Notes: generated by a model not told the origin, from the sequence alone. DNA of 64,000 nucleotides from Lachnoclostridium edouardi (GCF_900240245.1 NZ_OESQ01000001.1:771507-835506), one strand, 5' to 3'; positions 35,233 to 44,253 are shown, numbered from the stretch's first letter. Made by a program: numbers and translations.

Positions 35233-36138
35233 CTATTGTTTCAGCCTTGGATCTAAGGCGTCCCGCAGTCCGTCGCCTAACAAATTCAGTGAAAGAATGG
35301 TAAAGAATATTGCTAAACCGGGGGCAATGACAATATAAGCCTCATCTCTCATAAAGGCTCTGCCGGAGGCCAGCATATTCCCCCACTCAGGCGTGGGAGC
35401 CTGTATTCCCAGTCCCAGAAAGCTTAGGCCTGAAATCGTTAAAATAGCGTTGGCTACATATAAAGTCACCTGCACAATAATAGGCCCCATACAGTTAATC
35501 AGGGCATGAGGCAGAATAATATGGCCGTCTCTTGCTCCAATAGATCTGGCTGCTTCTATGTACTCGCTTCCCCTGACTCCCATAACTGCAGACCGGACAA
35601 TTCTGGCAAATTTAGGCGAGAAAGATAAGCCGATAGAAAGTACTAAATTCACCTTGCTGACTCCAAAGGTAGCGATAATCGCTAAAGCCAGAAGCACATC
35701 TGGAAGACATAAAAATGCATCCATTGCTCTCATTATCACATTATCTATTTTTCCTCCGTAAAATCCAGAAATAGCTCCCAGACTTCCTCCTGCTAAAAGA
35801 GCCACAGCCACAGAGGAAATACCTACTGTCAGAGAAATCCTGGCCCCGTAAATAACTCTGGCAAAAATATCTCTTCCCATTTCATCTGTTCCCAAAATAT
35901 GACCGGACCCCGGCGGCTGCAGCCTGTTATATACATCCAGGCTAATGGCCGATTCGTGGTAATCTGCAAACAAAGGTGCTCCTGCTGCCAGCAGCACAAT
36001 AGCTGAAAAAATAACCAGACCTGCTACAGCTGTTTTATTTTTCAAGAAGCGCAGCCACAGCTCCATTCCGTTACTTTTTTTCTTAAACTGTTTATAAAAT
36101 TCTTTTTTACTTGTATATGTTCTGGCTGAACTTTCCAC
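35233..36138 (-). CDS. Peptide ABC transporter permease, DppC type
   Basis: The protein is 301 aa with an N-terminal OppC_N helix, then the BPD_transp_1 domain with the EAA loop EAARSIGARDGHIILPHALINCMGP. About six membrane helices. It starts at a GTG that shares one base with the stop of the DppB-type gene; AAGGGGG lies nine bases upstream. It forms half of the transmembrane channel. Confidence 0.92.
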   Translation of the reverse strand: MESSARTYTSKKEFYKQFKKKSNGMELWLRFLKNKTAVAGLVIFSAIVLLAAGAPLFADYHESAISLDVYNRLQPPGSGHILGTDEMGRDIFARVIYGARISLTVGISSVAVALLAGGSLGAISGFYGGKIDNVIMRAMDAFLCLPDVLLALAIIATFGVSKVNLVLSIGLSFSPKFARIVRSAVMGVRGSEYIEAARSIGARDGHIILPHALINCMGPIIVQVTLYVANAILTISGLSFLGLGIQAPTPEWGNMLASGRAFMRDEAYIVIAPGLAIFFTILSLNLLGDGLRDALDPRLKQ

Positions 36139-37082
36139 TATTTGCTGCCCCCTTTACTGTACTGTGCCTTAATTCTGGGATCAATATATGCATAAATCAG
36201 GTCTACAATTAAATTTGAAACAGCCACGCAAATAGCCATAATTACAAGGCAGCCCAGCACACAGGGCACATCTCTTTTATTAATAGACTCTACTAACAGT
36301 CTGCCTGTGCCTGGAATAGAAAATACTGTTTCACAGTATACAACTCCCCCTAAAAGGGCCCCCACATTCAGCCCTACAACTGTAATTGTAGGCATCAGCG
36401 CATTTCCAAGGGCATGATCATAAATAACATCATGCTCACTGACTCCCTTTGCCCTGGCCGTTCTGATATAATCCTGGCGTACTGCCTCCAGCATAGAAGA
36501 CCTGGTAGTTCTCATAGTATTGGCCATATAATTGGCCCCCACAGTAACCGCCGGCAGAATCAGGCTTTTTAAGCCGTCGTCCATGCCGCTGGAGGGAAGC
36601 CAGCCTAAATGAACGGAAAAAAATAAAATCAACAGCAGCCCCAGCCAAAACACCGGCATAGAAACCCCCATTAATCCTATAATCATAGTAATTTTAGAAA
36701 ACAAAGAATCCGGTTTTGTGGCGGACCGTATTCCAATAGGCATCCCCACTGCCACGCAGAAAATCATGGCGGCAATAACTATTTTAAATGTATTGGGAAA
36801 TCTGGAAAACAGCTGCTCTCCTACTGGGGCTCTGGTAATATAAGAGATTCCAAAATCTCCTGTGGCCAGATTTTTTAAATAATTAACATATTGAATAATA
36901 AAAGGTTTATCCAGCCCTAACTCCTGCTTCAGCTGAATACTTGCTTCCTCTGTATAATCACTTCCTAAAATAATTTGCGTCGGATCTCCAGGCGTCATAT
37001 AAAGTATTGTAAAAACAAAAAATGTTAAGGCAACTATTATTGGTATCAGAATTATCAGACGTTTAAATATATATTTAATCAT
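36138..37082 (-). CDS. Peptide ABC transporter permease, DppB type
   Basis: The protein is 314 aa with N-terminal KYIFKRLIILIPIIVALTFF, TPGDP motif and EAA loop TARAKGVSEHDVIYDHALGNALMP, the pattern of DppB/OppB. About six membrane helices. It pairs with the DppC-type subunit. GGAGGGG precedes the start. Specificity (dipeptide, nickel or opine) cannot be read from the permease. Confidence 0.92.
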   Translation of the reverse strand: MIKYIFKRLIILIPIIVALTFFVFTILYMTPGDPTQIILGSDYTEEASIQLKQELGLDKPFIIQYVNYLKNLATGDFGISYITRAPVGEQLFSRFPNTFKIVIAAMIFCVAVGMPIGIRSATKPDSLFSKITMIIGLMGVSMPVFWLGLLLILFFSVHLGWLPSSGMDDGLKSLILPAVTVGANYMANTMRTTRSSMLEAVRQDYIRTARAKGVSEHDVIYDHALGNALMPTITVVGLNVGALLGGVVYCETVFSIPGTGRLLVESINKRDVPCVLGCLVIMAICVAVSNLIVDLIYAYIDPRIKAQYSKGGSK

Positions 37083-37136
37083 GCATTCCCCTCCATATCT
37101 GCAGGTTCCCTGTATTTTCAGGAAACATGGAAGCCG

Positions 37137-38702
37137 TCAATAGTGTAATTTATAGTAATTTCCCGCCCTTTCCGCGTTCAGCTCCACTCCCTTTAAACGG
37201 TTATTGCTGAGAGCAAGGGTTTTGCTTACAAACAAATCTGCCTCCGGAGCTTCTTCGGCCAGAAATTCCTGGATTTTCTCATAAACAGGAATTCTTTTTT
37301 CCTCCTCAAAATTTTCTCTTCCCTGGGCGATCATTAAATCCAGCTCTGGGTTAGAATACCAAACTCTGTTTACTCCTCCAAATCCAGCTTCTGTAAAACG
37401 CCTTCCTAAAAACAAGTCAGGATCTTCATAACAGCCCCAGCTGGTAATAAACATAGGAGCCCTGTGGTCTGCAATATAGGAGGCAAACACTGCGTTTTCA
37501 ATTCTGGTGATTTTCGCCTGAATTCCTATTTCCGCTAAATTGGCCTGAGCCACAATAGCCATTCTCTCCGCCTCGTCCCGGAATACAATAATTTCTGTCT
37601 CAAAGCCAGGACATCCTGCCTCTTTCATCAGCTCTTTTGCCTTTTCAGGATCATAAGAATACATTCCCAAAGGATTTTCTATGGCTCCCATTACTGTGGG
37701 AGCAAATGTGGCGCAATTCCACACAACCTTTCCCAGCCCCTCGTATCCTACCTGCAAACAGGCGTCTCTATCTACAGCAAAATTAACTGCCTGGCGCACC
37801 AATTTGTTATTAAACCACTGCTGCGTATTGTCCATGCCTAAATGCCATACCATTTGGGAATCCTTTTCCCATAGCTTTAAAGCCGGGTTTTCCACTACTC
37901 TTTTATAATCTGCCGTGGCAAATTCTGCATTAAAATCTGCTGCCCCTGTTTCAATGGCAATGGTTCTGGCCGTGCCTTCCGGTATGATTTTTATAGTAAG
38001 GGTTTTATTTAAGGCCCTGTCTTCCTGATCAAAATATCCTTCAAACCTTTTAAATTTAATAGTATCTCCAATTACCCTGCTGTCAAAGCTATATCTTCCG
38101 CTGCCAATAGGATGAGACCAGTTATTTTCTGCAATAGCCTTTTCACAATAGGACTGAGGCACAATAGAAGTAGCCACGTTTGTAAGAGCGGTGGGAAGAG
38201 ATGGATACGGCCCGTCTGTTGTAATAGAAATAGTATTATCATCTACTTTTTTTATTTCTTCCACCTGCTGAAACAAAGCTGTCATAATAGAACTTCCCTT
38301 TGCTCTGTTAAGACAGTAAATAACGTCGTCTGCTGTCAGCGTCGACCCGTCGTGGCATTGAACATTTTCCCAAATAGTAAAGTGCCATTCTGTATCGCTG
38401 ATTCTTTCATAATCCTTACACAGCTCTTTTTCAGCTCCAAGATTTTCACTGTACCGAAACAGCCGGCTATACACGTTTGCCAAGGTATATACATTAGACA
38501 TATCTGAAGACTGAATTGGATCAAAGCTTACCATATCCACTGCCTGCACAACCGTTATATCTGCATCAAAATTATCTTCTGCCGAAGGCTGGCTAATATT
38601 ATTGTTTAAAGCTGATTGATTCTTATTATCAGAACAGCCGGCTATGGTCAGTCCTATTACTGCCGCCAATATTATGCCTGCCACAGATCTTCTATATTTC
38701 AT
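37137..38702 (-). CDS. Peptide ABC transporter substrate-binding lipoprotein (family 5)
   Basis: The protein is 521 aa with lipobox TIAGC and an SBP_bac_5 fold (VQAVDMVSFDPIQSSDMSN, LTADDVIYCLNRAKG, NFAVDRDACL, YDPEKAKELMKEAG, WGCYEDPDLF). It delivers a peptide, amino-acid derivative or other small ligand to the permease pair encoded downstream. The neighbouring ornithine-cyclodeaminase-like and DapA-family genes suggest an amino-acid-like substrate, which is inference. Confidence 0.92.
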   Translation of the reverse strand: MKYRRSVAGIILAAVIGLTIAGCSDNKNQSALNNNISQPSAEDNFDADITVVQAVDMVSFDPIQSSDMSNVYTLANVYSRLFRYSENLGAEKELCKDYERISDTEWHFTIWENVQCHDGSTLTADDVIYCLNRAKGSSIMTALFQQVEEIKKVDDNTISITTDGPYPSLPTALTNVATSIVPQSYCEKAIAENNWSHPIGSGRYSFDSRVIGDTIKFKRFEGYFDQEDRALNKTLTIKIIPEGTARTIAIETGAADFNAEFATADYKRVVENPALKLWEKDSQMVWHLGMDNTQQWFNNKLVRQAVNFAVDRDACLQVGYEGLGKVVWNCATFAPTVMGAIENPLGMYSYDPEKAKELMKEAGCPGFETEIIVFRDEAERMAIVAQANLAEIGIQAKITRIENAVFASYIADHRAPMFITSWGCYEDPDLFLGRRFTEAGFGGVNRVWYSNPELDLMIAQGRENFEEEKRIPVYEKIQEFLAEEAPEADLFVSKTLALSNNRLKGVELNAERAGNYYKLHY

Positions 38703-38774
38703 ATTGTGTTTGCTCCTTCCCCAATAAAACCACTATGAAGCTTCTGCTTTTCCCCGCGCTTATTAAGCTGTTTT

Positions 38775-38825
38775 AAAAGCCGCACCTCAAATAATCTGCG
38801 CAGAACGTAATTTGAAGTGCGGCCT
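38775..38825 (-). terminator. Terminator after the ornithine-cyclodeaminase-like gene
   Basis: On the minus strand GGCCGCACTTCAAATT pairs with ATTTGAGGTGCGGC, followed by TTTTAAAAC. It separates this gene from the peptide transporter operon downstream. Confidence 0.75.
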
Positions 38826-38847
38826 TTGCCACTGCCTTTGCCATTCA

Positions 38848-39978
38848 CTATTTAAGCCAATATTGTTTTTCCCAGAATGTAAGAACCTGACCAATATCCT
38901 GTTCATCCGCTCTTTCCAGGATCTTTTTGCCCCAGGCTACATCTTCCACTGCCATGCCGCTTGTAATAAAAATAATTTTATCGTCCTGACATTGTCTGGC
39001 CTCGCTTTTTCCAATAATTACATCTCCTATATTCTTTACTCTGAAACCGGAGAATTTACCTTTATATGCAGCGTCAATAACAGGAGCCGACGGAGCCCAT
39101 GACAAAATCTCCTCCCTGATTCCCTCTCTGGGATAATCCATCTCATAGATAAATGCCTGATGCAGCTTCCAGTTATCTGCATATATCTGACAGTCTTCAA
39201 TCCAATCGTCGTTAATAAAGTCAGCCGCACCGGTCAGACACAGCAAAGAACCTTTTTTCAGCAATTTTGTATCAATAGCAGGAAGCTCTTCCCCTGAAGC
39301 TGCAATATGTACAATATCCATATTTTTTACAGCATCCTCCAGCTTATCAACAATTACCGGCTGTACCCCCAGCTCTTCTTCTGCATATTTGGCAAACCGC
39401 TTGGAAGCTTCAGGAAAAACATCATAAATATAGGCTGTCTTTAATGTTTTCACTGCTGTTTTTACCCCCAAAAGCGCTGTTTTTCCAACCATTCCCGCTC
39501 CAATGATGCCTATGGTCTCAGCCCCCTCACGAGCTAAAAATCTGGCGCTGATTCCTGGAACTGCCCCTGTTCTCATCTGGCTTAACAGGTTTCCCGACAT
39601 AAAGGCAAGAGGTTTTACATTGTCAGGATCATTTAATATAATCGAATGAATAGACCTTAGCAGCCCAATTTCTCTATTGGCAATATTAGAGCCGTACCAT
39701 TTTTCTCCACATATATGGTAATCTCCGCCCAGATAAGCAATCATGGCCATAAATCTTCTGTCCGGCCCTGCCTCCGGCATTCTTGGACCTTTTTTGTGCT
39801 CTGGAAACCAAATTAAATGGCCGTGGTCATTTTCACTGGGTCCTCCCATCAAGTAATCCCCTTTTGCCAGCAATGCCAACGCATCCTGCACAGCTTCTAA
39901 ACAGCCTTCCATGTTTAACACCCCTGCTTTGATCATGTCTGGCTCTGACAAAAATCTTAAACGCACGCTTTGATCCAT
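38848..39978 (-). CDS. Ornithine cyclodeaminase / mu-crystallin family protein
   Basis: The protein is 376 aa with an NAD-binding Rossmann motif GIIGAGMVGKTAL in the middle and the substrate-side segments SGNLLSQMRTGAVPGISARFLA, which fit the OCD/mu-crystallin fold. Related clostridial proteins are often labelled tyramine oxidase subunit B. It probably acts on an amino acid or imino acid with NAD(P). AGGAGGG precedes the start. It lies between an AraC regulator and the peptide transporter. Confidence 0.82.
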   Translation of the reverse strand: MDQSVRLRFLSEPDMIKAGVLNMEGCLEAVQDALALLAKGDYLMGGPSENDHGHLIWFPEHKKGPRMPEAGPDRRFMAMIAYLGGDYHICGEKWYGSNIANREIGLLRSIHSIILNDPDNVKPLAFMSGNLLSQMRTGAVPGISARFLAREGAETIGIIGAGMVGKTALLGVKTAVKTLKTAYIYDVFPEASKRFAKYAEEELGVQPVIVDKLEDAVKNMDIVHIAASGEELPAIDTKLLKKGSLLCLTGAADFINDDWIEDCQIYADNWKLHQAFIYEMDYPREGIREEILSWAPSAPVIDAAYKGKFSGFRVKNIGDVIIGKSEARQCQDDKIIFITSGMAVEDVAWGKKILERADEQDIGQVLTFWEKQYWLK

Positions 39979-40100
39979 AAATAAATACCCTCCTTAAAAT
40001 TTTCTACCTGTCCTGTCAAGTATATTTTCTGTCTTTTTTGTGTTTTCATTATAGAATAGTATTTTATTTATTTCTCATCTTTTTTTGTGCAAAAAATGCT

Positions 40101-40973
40101 TTATTTTAATTTTATTTCCATTTTACATATTTTTAAAGCATACTGTTTTAGGGAAATTCCCACGTGTTTTTTAAATATTCTGATAAAATGGCCGTAATCT
40201 GAAAAGCCGCACATTTCGCACACTTTAAATACAGCGTCATTTTTCTTCAGCAGCTCACAGGCCAGGTAAATCCTTCTGGAAATAATATACTGATTTACAG
40301 TGACTCCGCAGTATTCTTTAAAAATCCTGCTGATAGAATATTTATTAATAAAAAATTCCTTTTCCAGCAAATCTAAATTTAAATCTAACGTAATATTTTC
40401 TGTTATATACTCCATAATTTTTTTGGCTAAAATACCGTTTTCATCATCATATATTTTTCCTTCTTCACCTGTCTCCTCATGTTTCACCCGCAGCAAAAAC
40501 AAAAGGATTTCGGCCAGAACTACTTTTCTGTAAGACTTGTCCCCATAAAAATTTGTTTTCAAACTTTCCTTCTCCCTGTCTAATAATTGGGAAAAGTTAA
40601 AAATATCTTCCTGTCTCAGCCTGATCTGACAGGCTTTAAAGTCTCCGTCAGGCTGAAATAGCTCCATACAGTCAACATCCAGGCTCTCTGTAATTTCTTC
40701 CATTACCTCCGGTTTAATATGCACTGTATATCTTTCAAACCAAGCGTCGTCAGGCACAACTGTCATATGAGGCACAAAGGTTCCAATTCCAAAAACAGCC
40801 CCTCTGGGCACATAAAAAATATTATTTTCAATAATAAATTTCAGGTTATTTGATAAGGTAAAATGCAGCTCATAGTAATCGTGAAAATGAGGGCATTCCA
40901 TAACATTGGAGCTGTTAATATTATGTATTACACGAATGCTTTCATCTATGGGCTGAAAATACTTTTCTTCCAT
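40101..40973 (-). CDS. AraC family transcriptional regulator
   Basis: The protein is 290 aa with an N-terminal cupin-like sensor domain (CPHFHDYYELHFTLS) and two C-terminal helix-turn-helix motifs (LDLLEKEFFINKYSISRIFKEY, then KVCEMCGFSDYGHFIRIFKKHVG). It is likely the activator of the downstream OCD-like and transporter genes. Its start is only about 50 bases from the left end of the integrated element, so its original promoter may be displaced. AAGGAGAG lies at good spacing. Confidence 0.88.
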   Translation of the reverse strand: MEEKYFQPIDESIRVIHNINSSNVMECPHFHDYYELHFTLSNNLKFIIENNIFYVPRGAVFGIGTFVPHMTVVPDDAWFERYTVHIKPEVMEEITESLDVDCMELFQPDGDFKACQIRLRQEDIFNFSQLLDREKESLKTNFYGDKSYRKVVLAEILLFLLRVKHEETGEEGKIYDDENGILAKKIMEYITENITLDLNLDLLEKEFFINKYSISRIFKEYCGVTVNQYIISRRIYLACELLKKNDAVFKVCEMCGFSDYGHFIRIFKKHVGISLKQYALKICKMEIKLK

Positions 40974-41025
40974 TATGCCTCTCTCCTTTTCTTGTCCATA
41001 AAGTATTTAATAAATGCTATTAGGT

Positions 41026-41045
41026 CAGTTTACAAGGAACTACAC
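41026..41045 (+). repeat. Left end inverted repeat of the mobile element
   Basis: CAGTTTACAAGGAACTACAC; the complement of the right end differs at one of 20 positions. Confidence 0.8.
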
Positions 41046-41760
41046 GCAGACCGTGAAACGGGCTGCTGACAACAAACGGCGCTATGCTCCCGGCTGGGTG
41101 CATAGCACCTGTTTGTTGCGGGGGTTTCCAAAGGGGGCAGCGCCCCATTTGGCACACGACTTTGCGGAGCAAAGTGTAGTGTGTTATACGCTCTGTCGGC
41201 GTTGCCCTGAAAATACCGTTGCCGCCGGGGAGGGCAAGGGCATTTGACGCGGCAGGAAAGCAGGGCTTTGTTTGGGGCTGGTAAGCCGGAAACAAAGGGC
41301 TGATTTCAGCAGCAGACAGGGCGTATTATGAAAGCCCCCGTCCCTCGTCCTCCGCCCCCGGCCTATGGGACAAAAAGTCCCAAAGCTCTGGACACCGTGA
41401 CCAGATGTGTGGCCACACTCCGGGAAAAGTAGCAGGACGGCAGGAAACCGTCAAGGCTGAAATGAATGGGCTGACGCCCGGCCTTGACCGTTCCCCGCCG
41501 CCCCGCTGGATGGGTGGACAAGGTGGCCAATCCCTAAAAGTGTTTGGCCGCACTCGTTCATTTTGGGGCCTTTCTTCTCCCAAAATTGAAATGGGCGGGA
41601 AAGCCCTAAAATGGCTTTCCCGCCTTGATTACCCATTAGCAAAGACGGGCGAGACTGTCAACGGCGGCGCTGAAAGCGCCGTTCATCTTGACCGTTGACT
41701 GGCTCGCCTGGCTTTGCTACTGCCCGTAAGAGATGGAAAAACAAGATGGAAAACAAGGTT
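41046..41760. other. Non-coding, inverted-repeat-rich left region of the element
   Basis: No gene is supported despite several overlapping open frames. Structures include GGCGGGAAAGCC (41594-41605) with GGCTTTCCCGCC (41613-41624), a perfect 12-base stem. A nested pair follows near 41656-41700: outer GTCAACGG/CCGTTGAC and inner GGCGCT-gaa-AGCGCC. A small GGGACaaaaaGTCCC hairpin lies near 41366-41380. It could hold a transfer origin, a structured RNA or recombination sites. Confidence 0.55.
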
Positions 41761-41768
41761 AAAAATGG

Positions 41769-41798
41769 TTGACAAGTCTATCGGATGTGTGTTATACT
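41769..41798 (+). promoter_or_regulatory. Promoter of the efflux gene leader
   Basis: Perfect TTGACA (41769-41774), 18 bases and TATACT (41793-41798). Transcription would start about 270 bases before the efflux start codon. Confidence 0.75.
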
Positions 41799-41832
41799 GT
41801 GCGACAGTTTGAGATTGGAAGGAGGCTTACGT

Positions 41833-41853
41833 GTGTTAATTTGTGTACGCTAA
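41833..41853 (+). CDS. Leader peptide MLICVR upstream of the efflux gene
   Basis: GTG TTA ATT TGT GTA CGC TAA, seven bases after AAGGAGG (41819-41825). It is the only short frame with a strong ribosome site in the leader. Short leader peptides ending in basic residues upstream of macrolide-resistance genes are known to stall ribosomes in the presence of drug. That role is inferred here. Other tiny frames overlap it. Confidence 0.55.
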   Translation: MLICVR

Positions 41854-41874
41854 TAAGCAATAAAAAGTAGAAGT

Positions 41875-41903
41875 ACCTTTCCACATGATGGTGGGCTTTT
41901 TTT
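41875..41903 (+). terminator. Leader attenuator 1
   Basis: CCAC-atgat-GGTGG stem (41881-41894), possibly extended by A/T pairs, followed by GCTTTTTTT. Confidence 0.55.
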
Positions 41904-41934
41904 GCGTGCGTATGCAAAGGAACACGTAGGTTTG

Positions 41935-41971
41935 ACACGAGCAGTCTTTGAACTGTATCGTGGTGTTTTTT
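41935..41971 (+). terminator. Leader attenuator 2
   Basis: ACACGA (41935-41940) pairs with TCGTG-g-TGT, with inner CAGT/ACTG, followed by six T. Confidence 0.6.
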
Positions 41972-41987
41972 CGTGCTTTGTTGTTAT

Positions 41988-42027
41988 GCAGGCGTCTGCC
42001 CTCTCTGTGGGACAACGCCTGCTTTTT
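41988..42027 (+). terminator. Leader attenuator 3
   Basis: GCAGGCGT (41988-41995) pairs with ACGCCTGC (42015-42022), followed by TTTTTA, 45 bases before the efflux start codon. Confidence 0.7.
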
Positions 42028-42073
42028 ATTGCAGAAACAAAGGAACAATGCAATAAAAAAGGAGGTTCGCATT

Positions 42074-43294
42074 ATGACCCAAAACAACAATTCATGGAGA
42101 AAAACTTATTTTACACTTCTTGCCGGACAAGCAATATCCTTTATTAGCAGCGGTATTTTGCAAATGGCCATTATCTTTTATTTGGTTGCGAAAACTAATT
42201 CTGCAATCATATTGACGGCGGCAACACTGATTGGATTTTTGCCGCAAGCCTGTTTAGGCCCGTTTGCAGGTGCTTTTGTTGACCGGCACAGCCGTAAAAG
42301 CGTAATGATTGGTGCGGATTTGATAATTGCCGCCGCTGGCGGTATTCTGGCGCTGGTGGCGTTTTACATGGAATTGCCCGTATGGTCTATTATGGTTGTC
42401 CTGTTAATCCGAAGTGCGGGAACTGCTTTTCATTCTCCAGCATTCAGCGCAGCAACACCTATGATTGTGCCAAAAGAGGAACTTACAAAATGCGCTGGTT
42501 ACACGCAGACCATGCAAGCAGTAAGTGCGATTATCAGTCCAGCTGCCGCAGCGTTTTTATATGCTGTTTGGCCTCTTAATGCAATTATATTGTTAGATAT
42601 TGTGGGTGCAATCCTTGCCTGTGTGACTGTTGCGATTTCGTCCATACCAACGCCTGAACTATGTCCAGAAACGAAAAGACAACAGTTTTTACAGGATATG
42701 AAAGAGGGGTATGTGGTATTAAAGCAAAACAGGGGCCTCTTTGCTCTGCTCTGGATTGGTGTAATTTATATGTTCTTTTATATGCCAATCAGTACGCTTT
42801 TTCCTCTCATCTGTATGTCATACTTCAAAGGAACACCGGCCCATGCCTCTGCCGCTGAAATTGCTTTTGCGGTTGGTATGCTGCTTGGCGGAGTCATTCT
42901 GAGCATTTGGGGCGGTTTTAAGAAACGGCGGTACACCATCGGTCTTTCCGTTCTCCTGATGGGCGTTAGCAATATGCTCTCCGGGCTTTTGCCGCCAGAC
43001 GCATTTCTTGTCTTTGTTGTGTGCTGTACTGTTATGGGAATTTCCGCTCCATTTTACGGTGTGCAAAATGCGATTTTTCAAGAAACGGTCAAACCAGAAT
43101 ATCTGGGGAGAGTTTTTTCTCTACTGACAAGCGCCGCTTCCCTCGCCATGCCGTTTGGCCTTGTCATTTCCGGGCCTCTGGCGGAGCGGCTGGGAGTTGA
43201 GAAATGGTTTGTCATTTGCGGAATTGGCATTATCATCGTTGCGCTTGCCGTATTTTTACTACCCGGTTTGAGAGAGATTGACAATACGCAATAA
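42074..43294 (+). CDS. mef: Mef-type MFS efflux pump
   Basis: The protein is 406 aa with twelve membrane helices. Long stretches agree with my memory of MefA: GQAISFISSGILQMAIIFYL, the motif-A DRHSRKSVMIGADLIIAAAGG, FYMELPVWSIM, AGTAFHSPA, KPEYLGRVFSL. MefA-type pumps export 14- and 15-membered macrolides with protons. No ABC-F partner (msrD type) follows, unlike in classical mef(A) elements. AAGGAGG lies eight bases before the ATG. The frame stays open upstream through the leader to 41948 but that part is not translated from a good start. Macrolides as substrate are inferred. Confidence 0.85.
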   Translation: MTQNNNSWRKTYFTLLAGQAISFISSGILQMAIIFYLVAKTNSAIILTAATLIGFLPQACLGPFAGAFVDRHSRKSVMIGADLIIAAAGGILALVAFYMELPVWSIMVVLLIRSAGTAFHSPAFSAATPMIVPKEELTKCAGYTQTMQAVSAIISPAAAAFLYAVWPLNAIILLDIVGAILACVTVAISSIPTPELCPETKRQQFLQDMKEGYVVLKQNRGLFALLWIGVIYMFFYMPISTLFPLICMSYFKGTPAHASAAEIAFAVGMLLGGVILSIWGGFKKRRYTIGLSVLLMGVSNMLSGLLPPDAFLVFVVCCTVMGISAPFYGVQNAIFQETVKPEYLGRVFSLLTSAASLAMPFGLVISGPLAERLGVEKWFVICGIGIIIVALAVFLLPGLREIDNTQ

Positions 43295-43322
43295 TCAACT
43301 GCACCTTTTTCTATTACTAAAC

Positions 43323-43376
43323 AAAATGCCTGGATGGTGGTTCTGAAAAACCAGAACCGCCGTTCAGGCATTTTTT
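43323..43376. terminator. Bidirectional terminator after the efflux gene
   Basis: AAATGCCTGGA...GGTTCTG pairs with CAGAACC...TTCAGGCATTT, followed by T-runs on the plus strand and A-rich sequence that gives T on the minus strand. It serves the convergent Xre gene too. Confidence 0.85.
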
Positions 43377-44175
43377 ATCTTCGTCCTCTCTGCGGTTTTG
43401 GATTCTTCAGCAAGTCGGATTTTTCCGCAATCTTTTTCAGCCACTTCCGTTCTTCTACTGACAGCTTCCTAAAATTCAGCTTGAGCCGTTTGCAGATAAA
43501 CGCCAAGTACGCTTGTTCCGTGTCGCTGTCCTGGCTGACGATTTCACCAGCAGTTTCCAGCATTTCTTTTAGCGGGTTATCCTCTGGGACGCTGAAAAAA
43601 TCGTCCTTGTGTGTTTCCCGCAGAGCAAGGGCAATCCCGTTTATGTCCCGTTGTATCACATAGCGGCAAAACTCGTCCTCATCAATATGGGCGGTGATAA
43701 GCTGTCTTAACTGCGTATCACTCATGCCAGGATTATGCTTTTTTATAACAGTTGCGCTCATCGTGTCCACTATGGCGTTTGCACCCTGCGCCTGTTTCAG
43801 TGCCGTTCCGTTCACATAGATTTCAAGGTCAGCCATCAGCCGGGGGAAATCCGGGTGCGCCGCCAGCTCACACAGCAGGGTATTGTCTATCCTCCCGCTT
43901 TTCAGCAGGTCAATCATTTCATCACTCAAACGCAGGTCTGCAAGATCGGCGTTTGGGTGATTTTTCATTTCAGACAGCCCCAGCAGATAATCAGCGGTCA
44001 CACCGTAAAACTTCGCCAGCCGGATAAGGGCATAGTGGCTGATGTCCTTGAAGTCTTCCGTTTCGTAACTGCCCAGCGCAGACTTGGAAAGCCCGGTCTG
44101 CTCCGCAAGCTGCCCCAGCGTCAAGCCACGCTCCACACGTAGGTCTTTTAATCGCTCTTGTATGGATAAAGACAT
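43375..44175 (-). CDS. Xre family regulator with long C-terminal region
   Basis: The protein is 266 aa with an N-terminal Cro/CI helix-turn-helix (LRVERGLTLGQLAEQTGLSKSALGSYE) and a following region for hydrophobic core and ligand or protein contact without a named domain. The ATG at 44175 is five bases after AAGGAGG, which decides against the frame from 44181. It probably controls element genes through the 14-base inverted repeat just upstream (44209-44245). Confidence 0.85.
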   Translation of the reverse strand: MSLSIQERLKDLRVERGLTLGQLAEQTGLSKSALGSYETEDFKDISHYALIRLAKFYGVTADYLLGLSEMKNHPNADLADLRLSDEMIDLLKSGRIDNTLLCELAAHPDFPRLMADLEIYVNGTALKQAQGANAIVDTMSATVIKKHNPGMSDTQLRQLITAHIDEDEFCRYVIQRDINGIALALRETHKDDFFSVPEDNPLKEMLETAGEIVSQDSDTEQAYLAFICKRLKLNFRKLSVEERKWLKKIAEKSDLLKNPKPQRGRR

Positions 44176-44208
44176 ATTCACCCTCCTTGCTAGCTCAACG
44201 AAAGAGAA

Positions 44209-44245
44209 GCCGTTATGCTATGTACTATGCTCATAGCATAACGGC
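44209..44245. promoter_or_regulatory. Perfect 14-base inverted repeat upstream of the Xre gene
   Basis: GCCGTTATGCTATG (44209-44222) and CATAGCATAACGGC (44232-44245), nine-base loop. It lies between two minus-strand genes. Operator or terminator; the poor T-tract favours an operator. Confidence 0.6.
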
Positions 44246-44253
44246 ATAGGCAT

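Noticed and set aside
41014..41698. Overlapping frames in the G+C-rich left arm of the element
   Set aside because: Frames on both strands come from low stop-codon frequency in G+C-rich DNA; none has a ribosome site or a recognisable protein.
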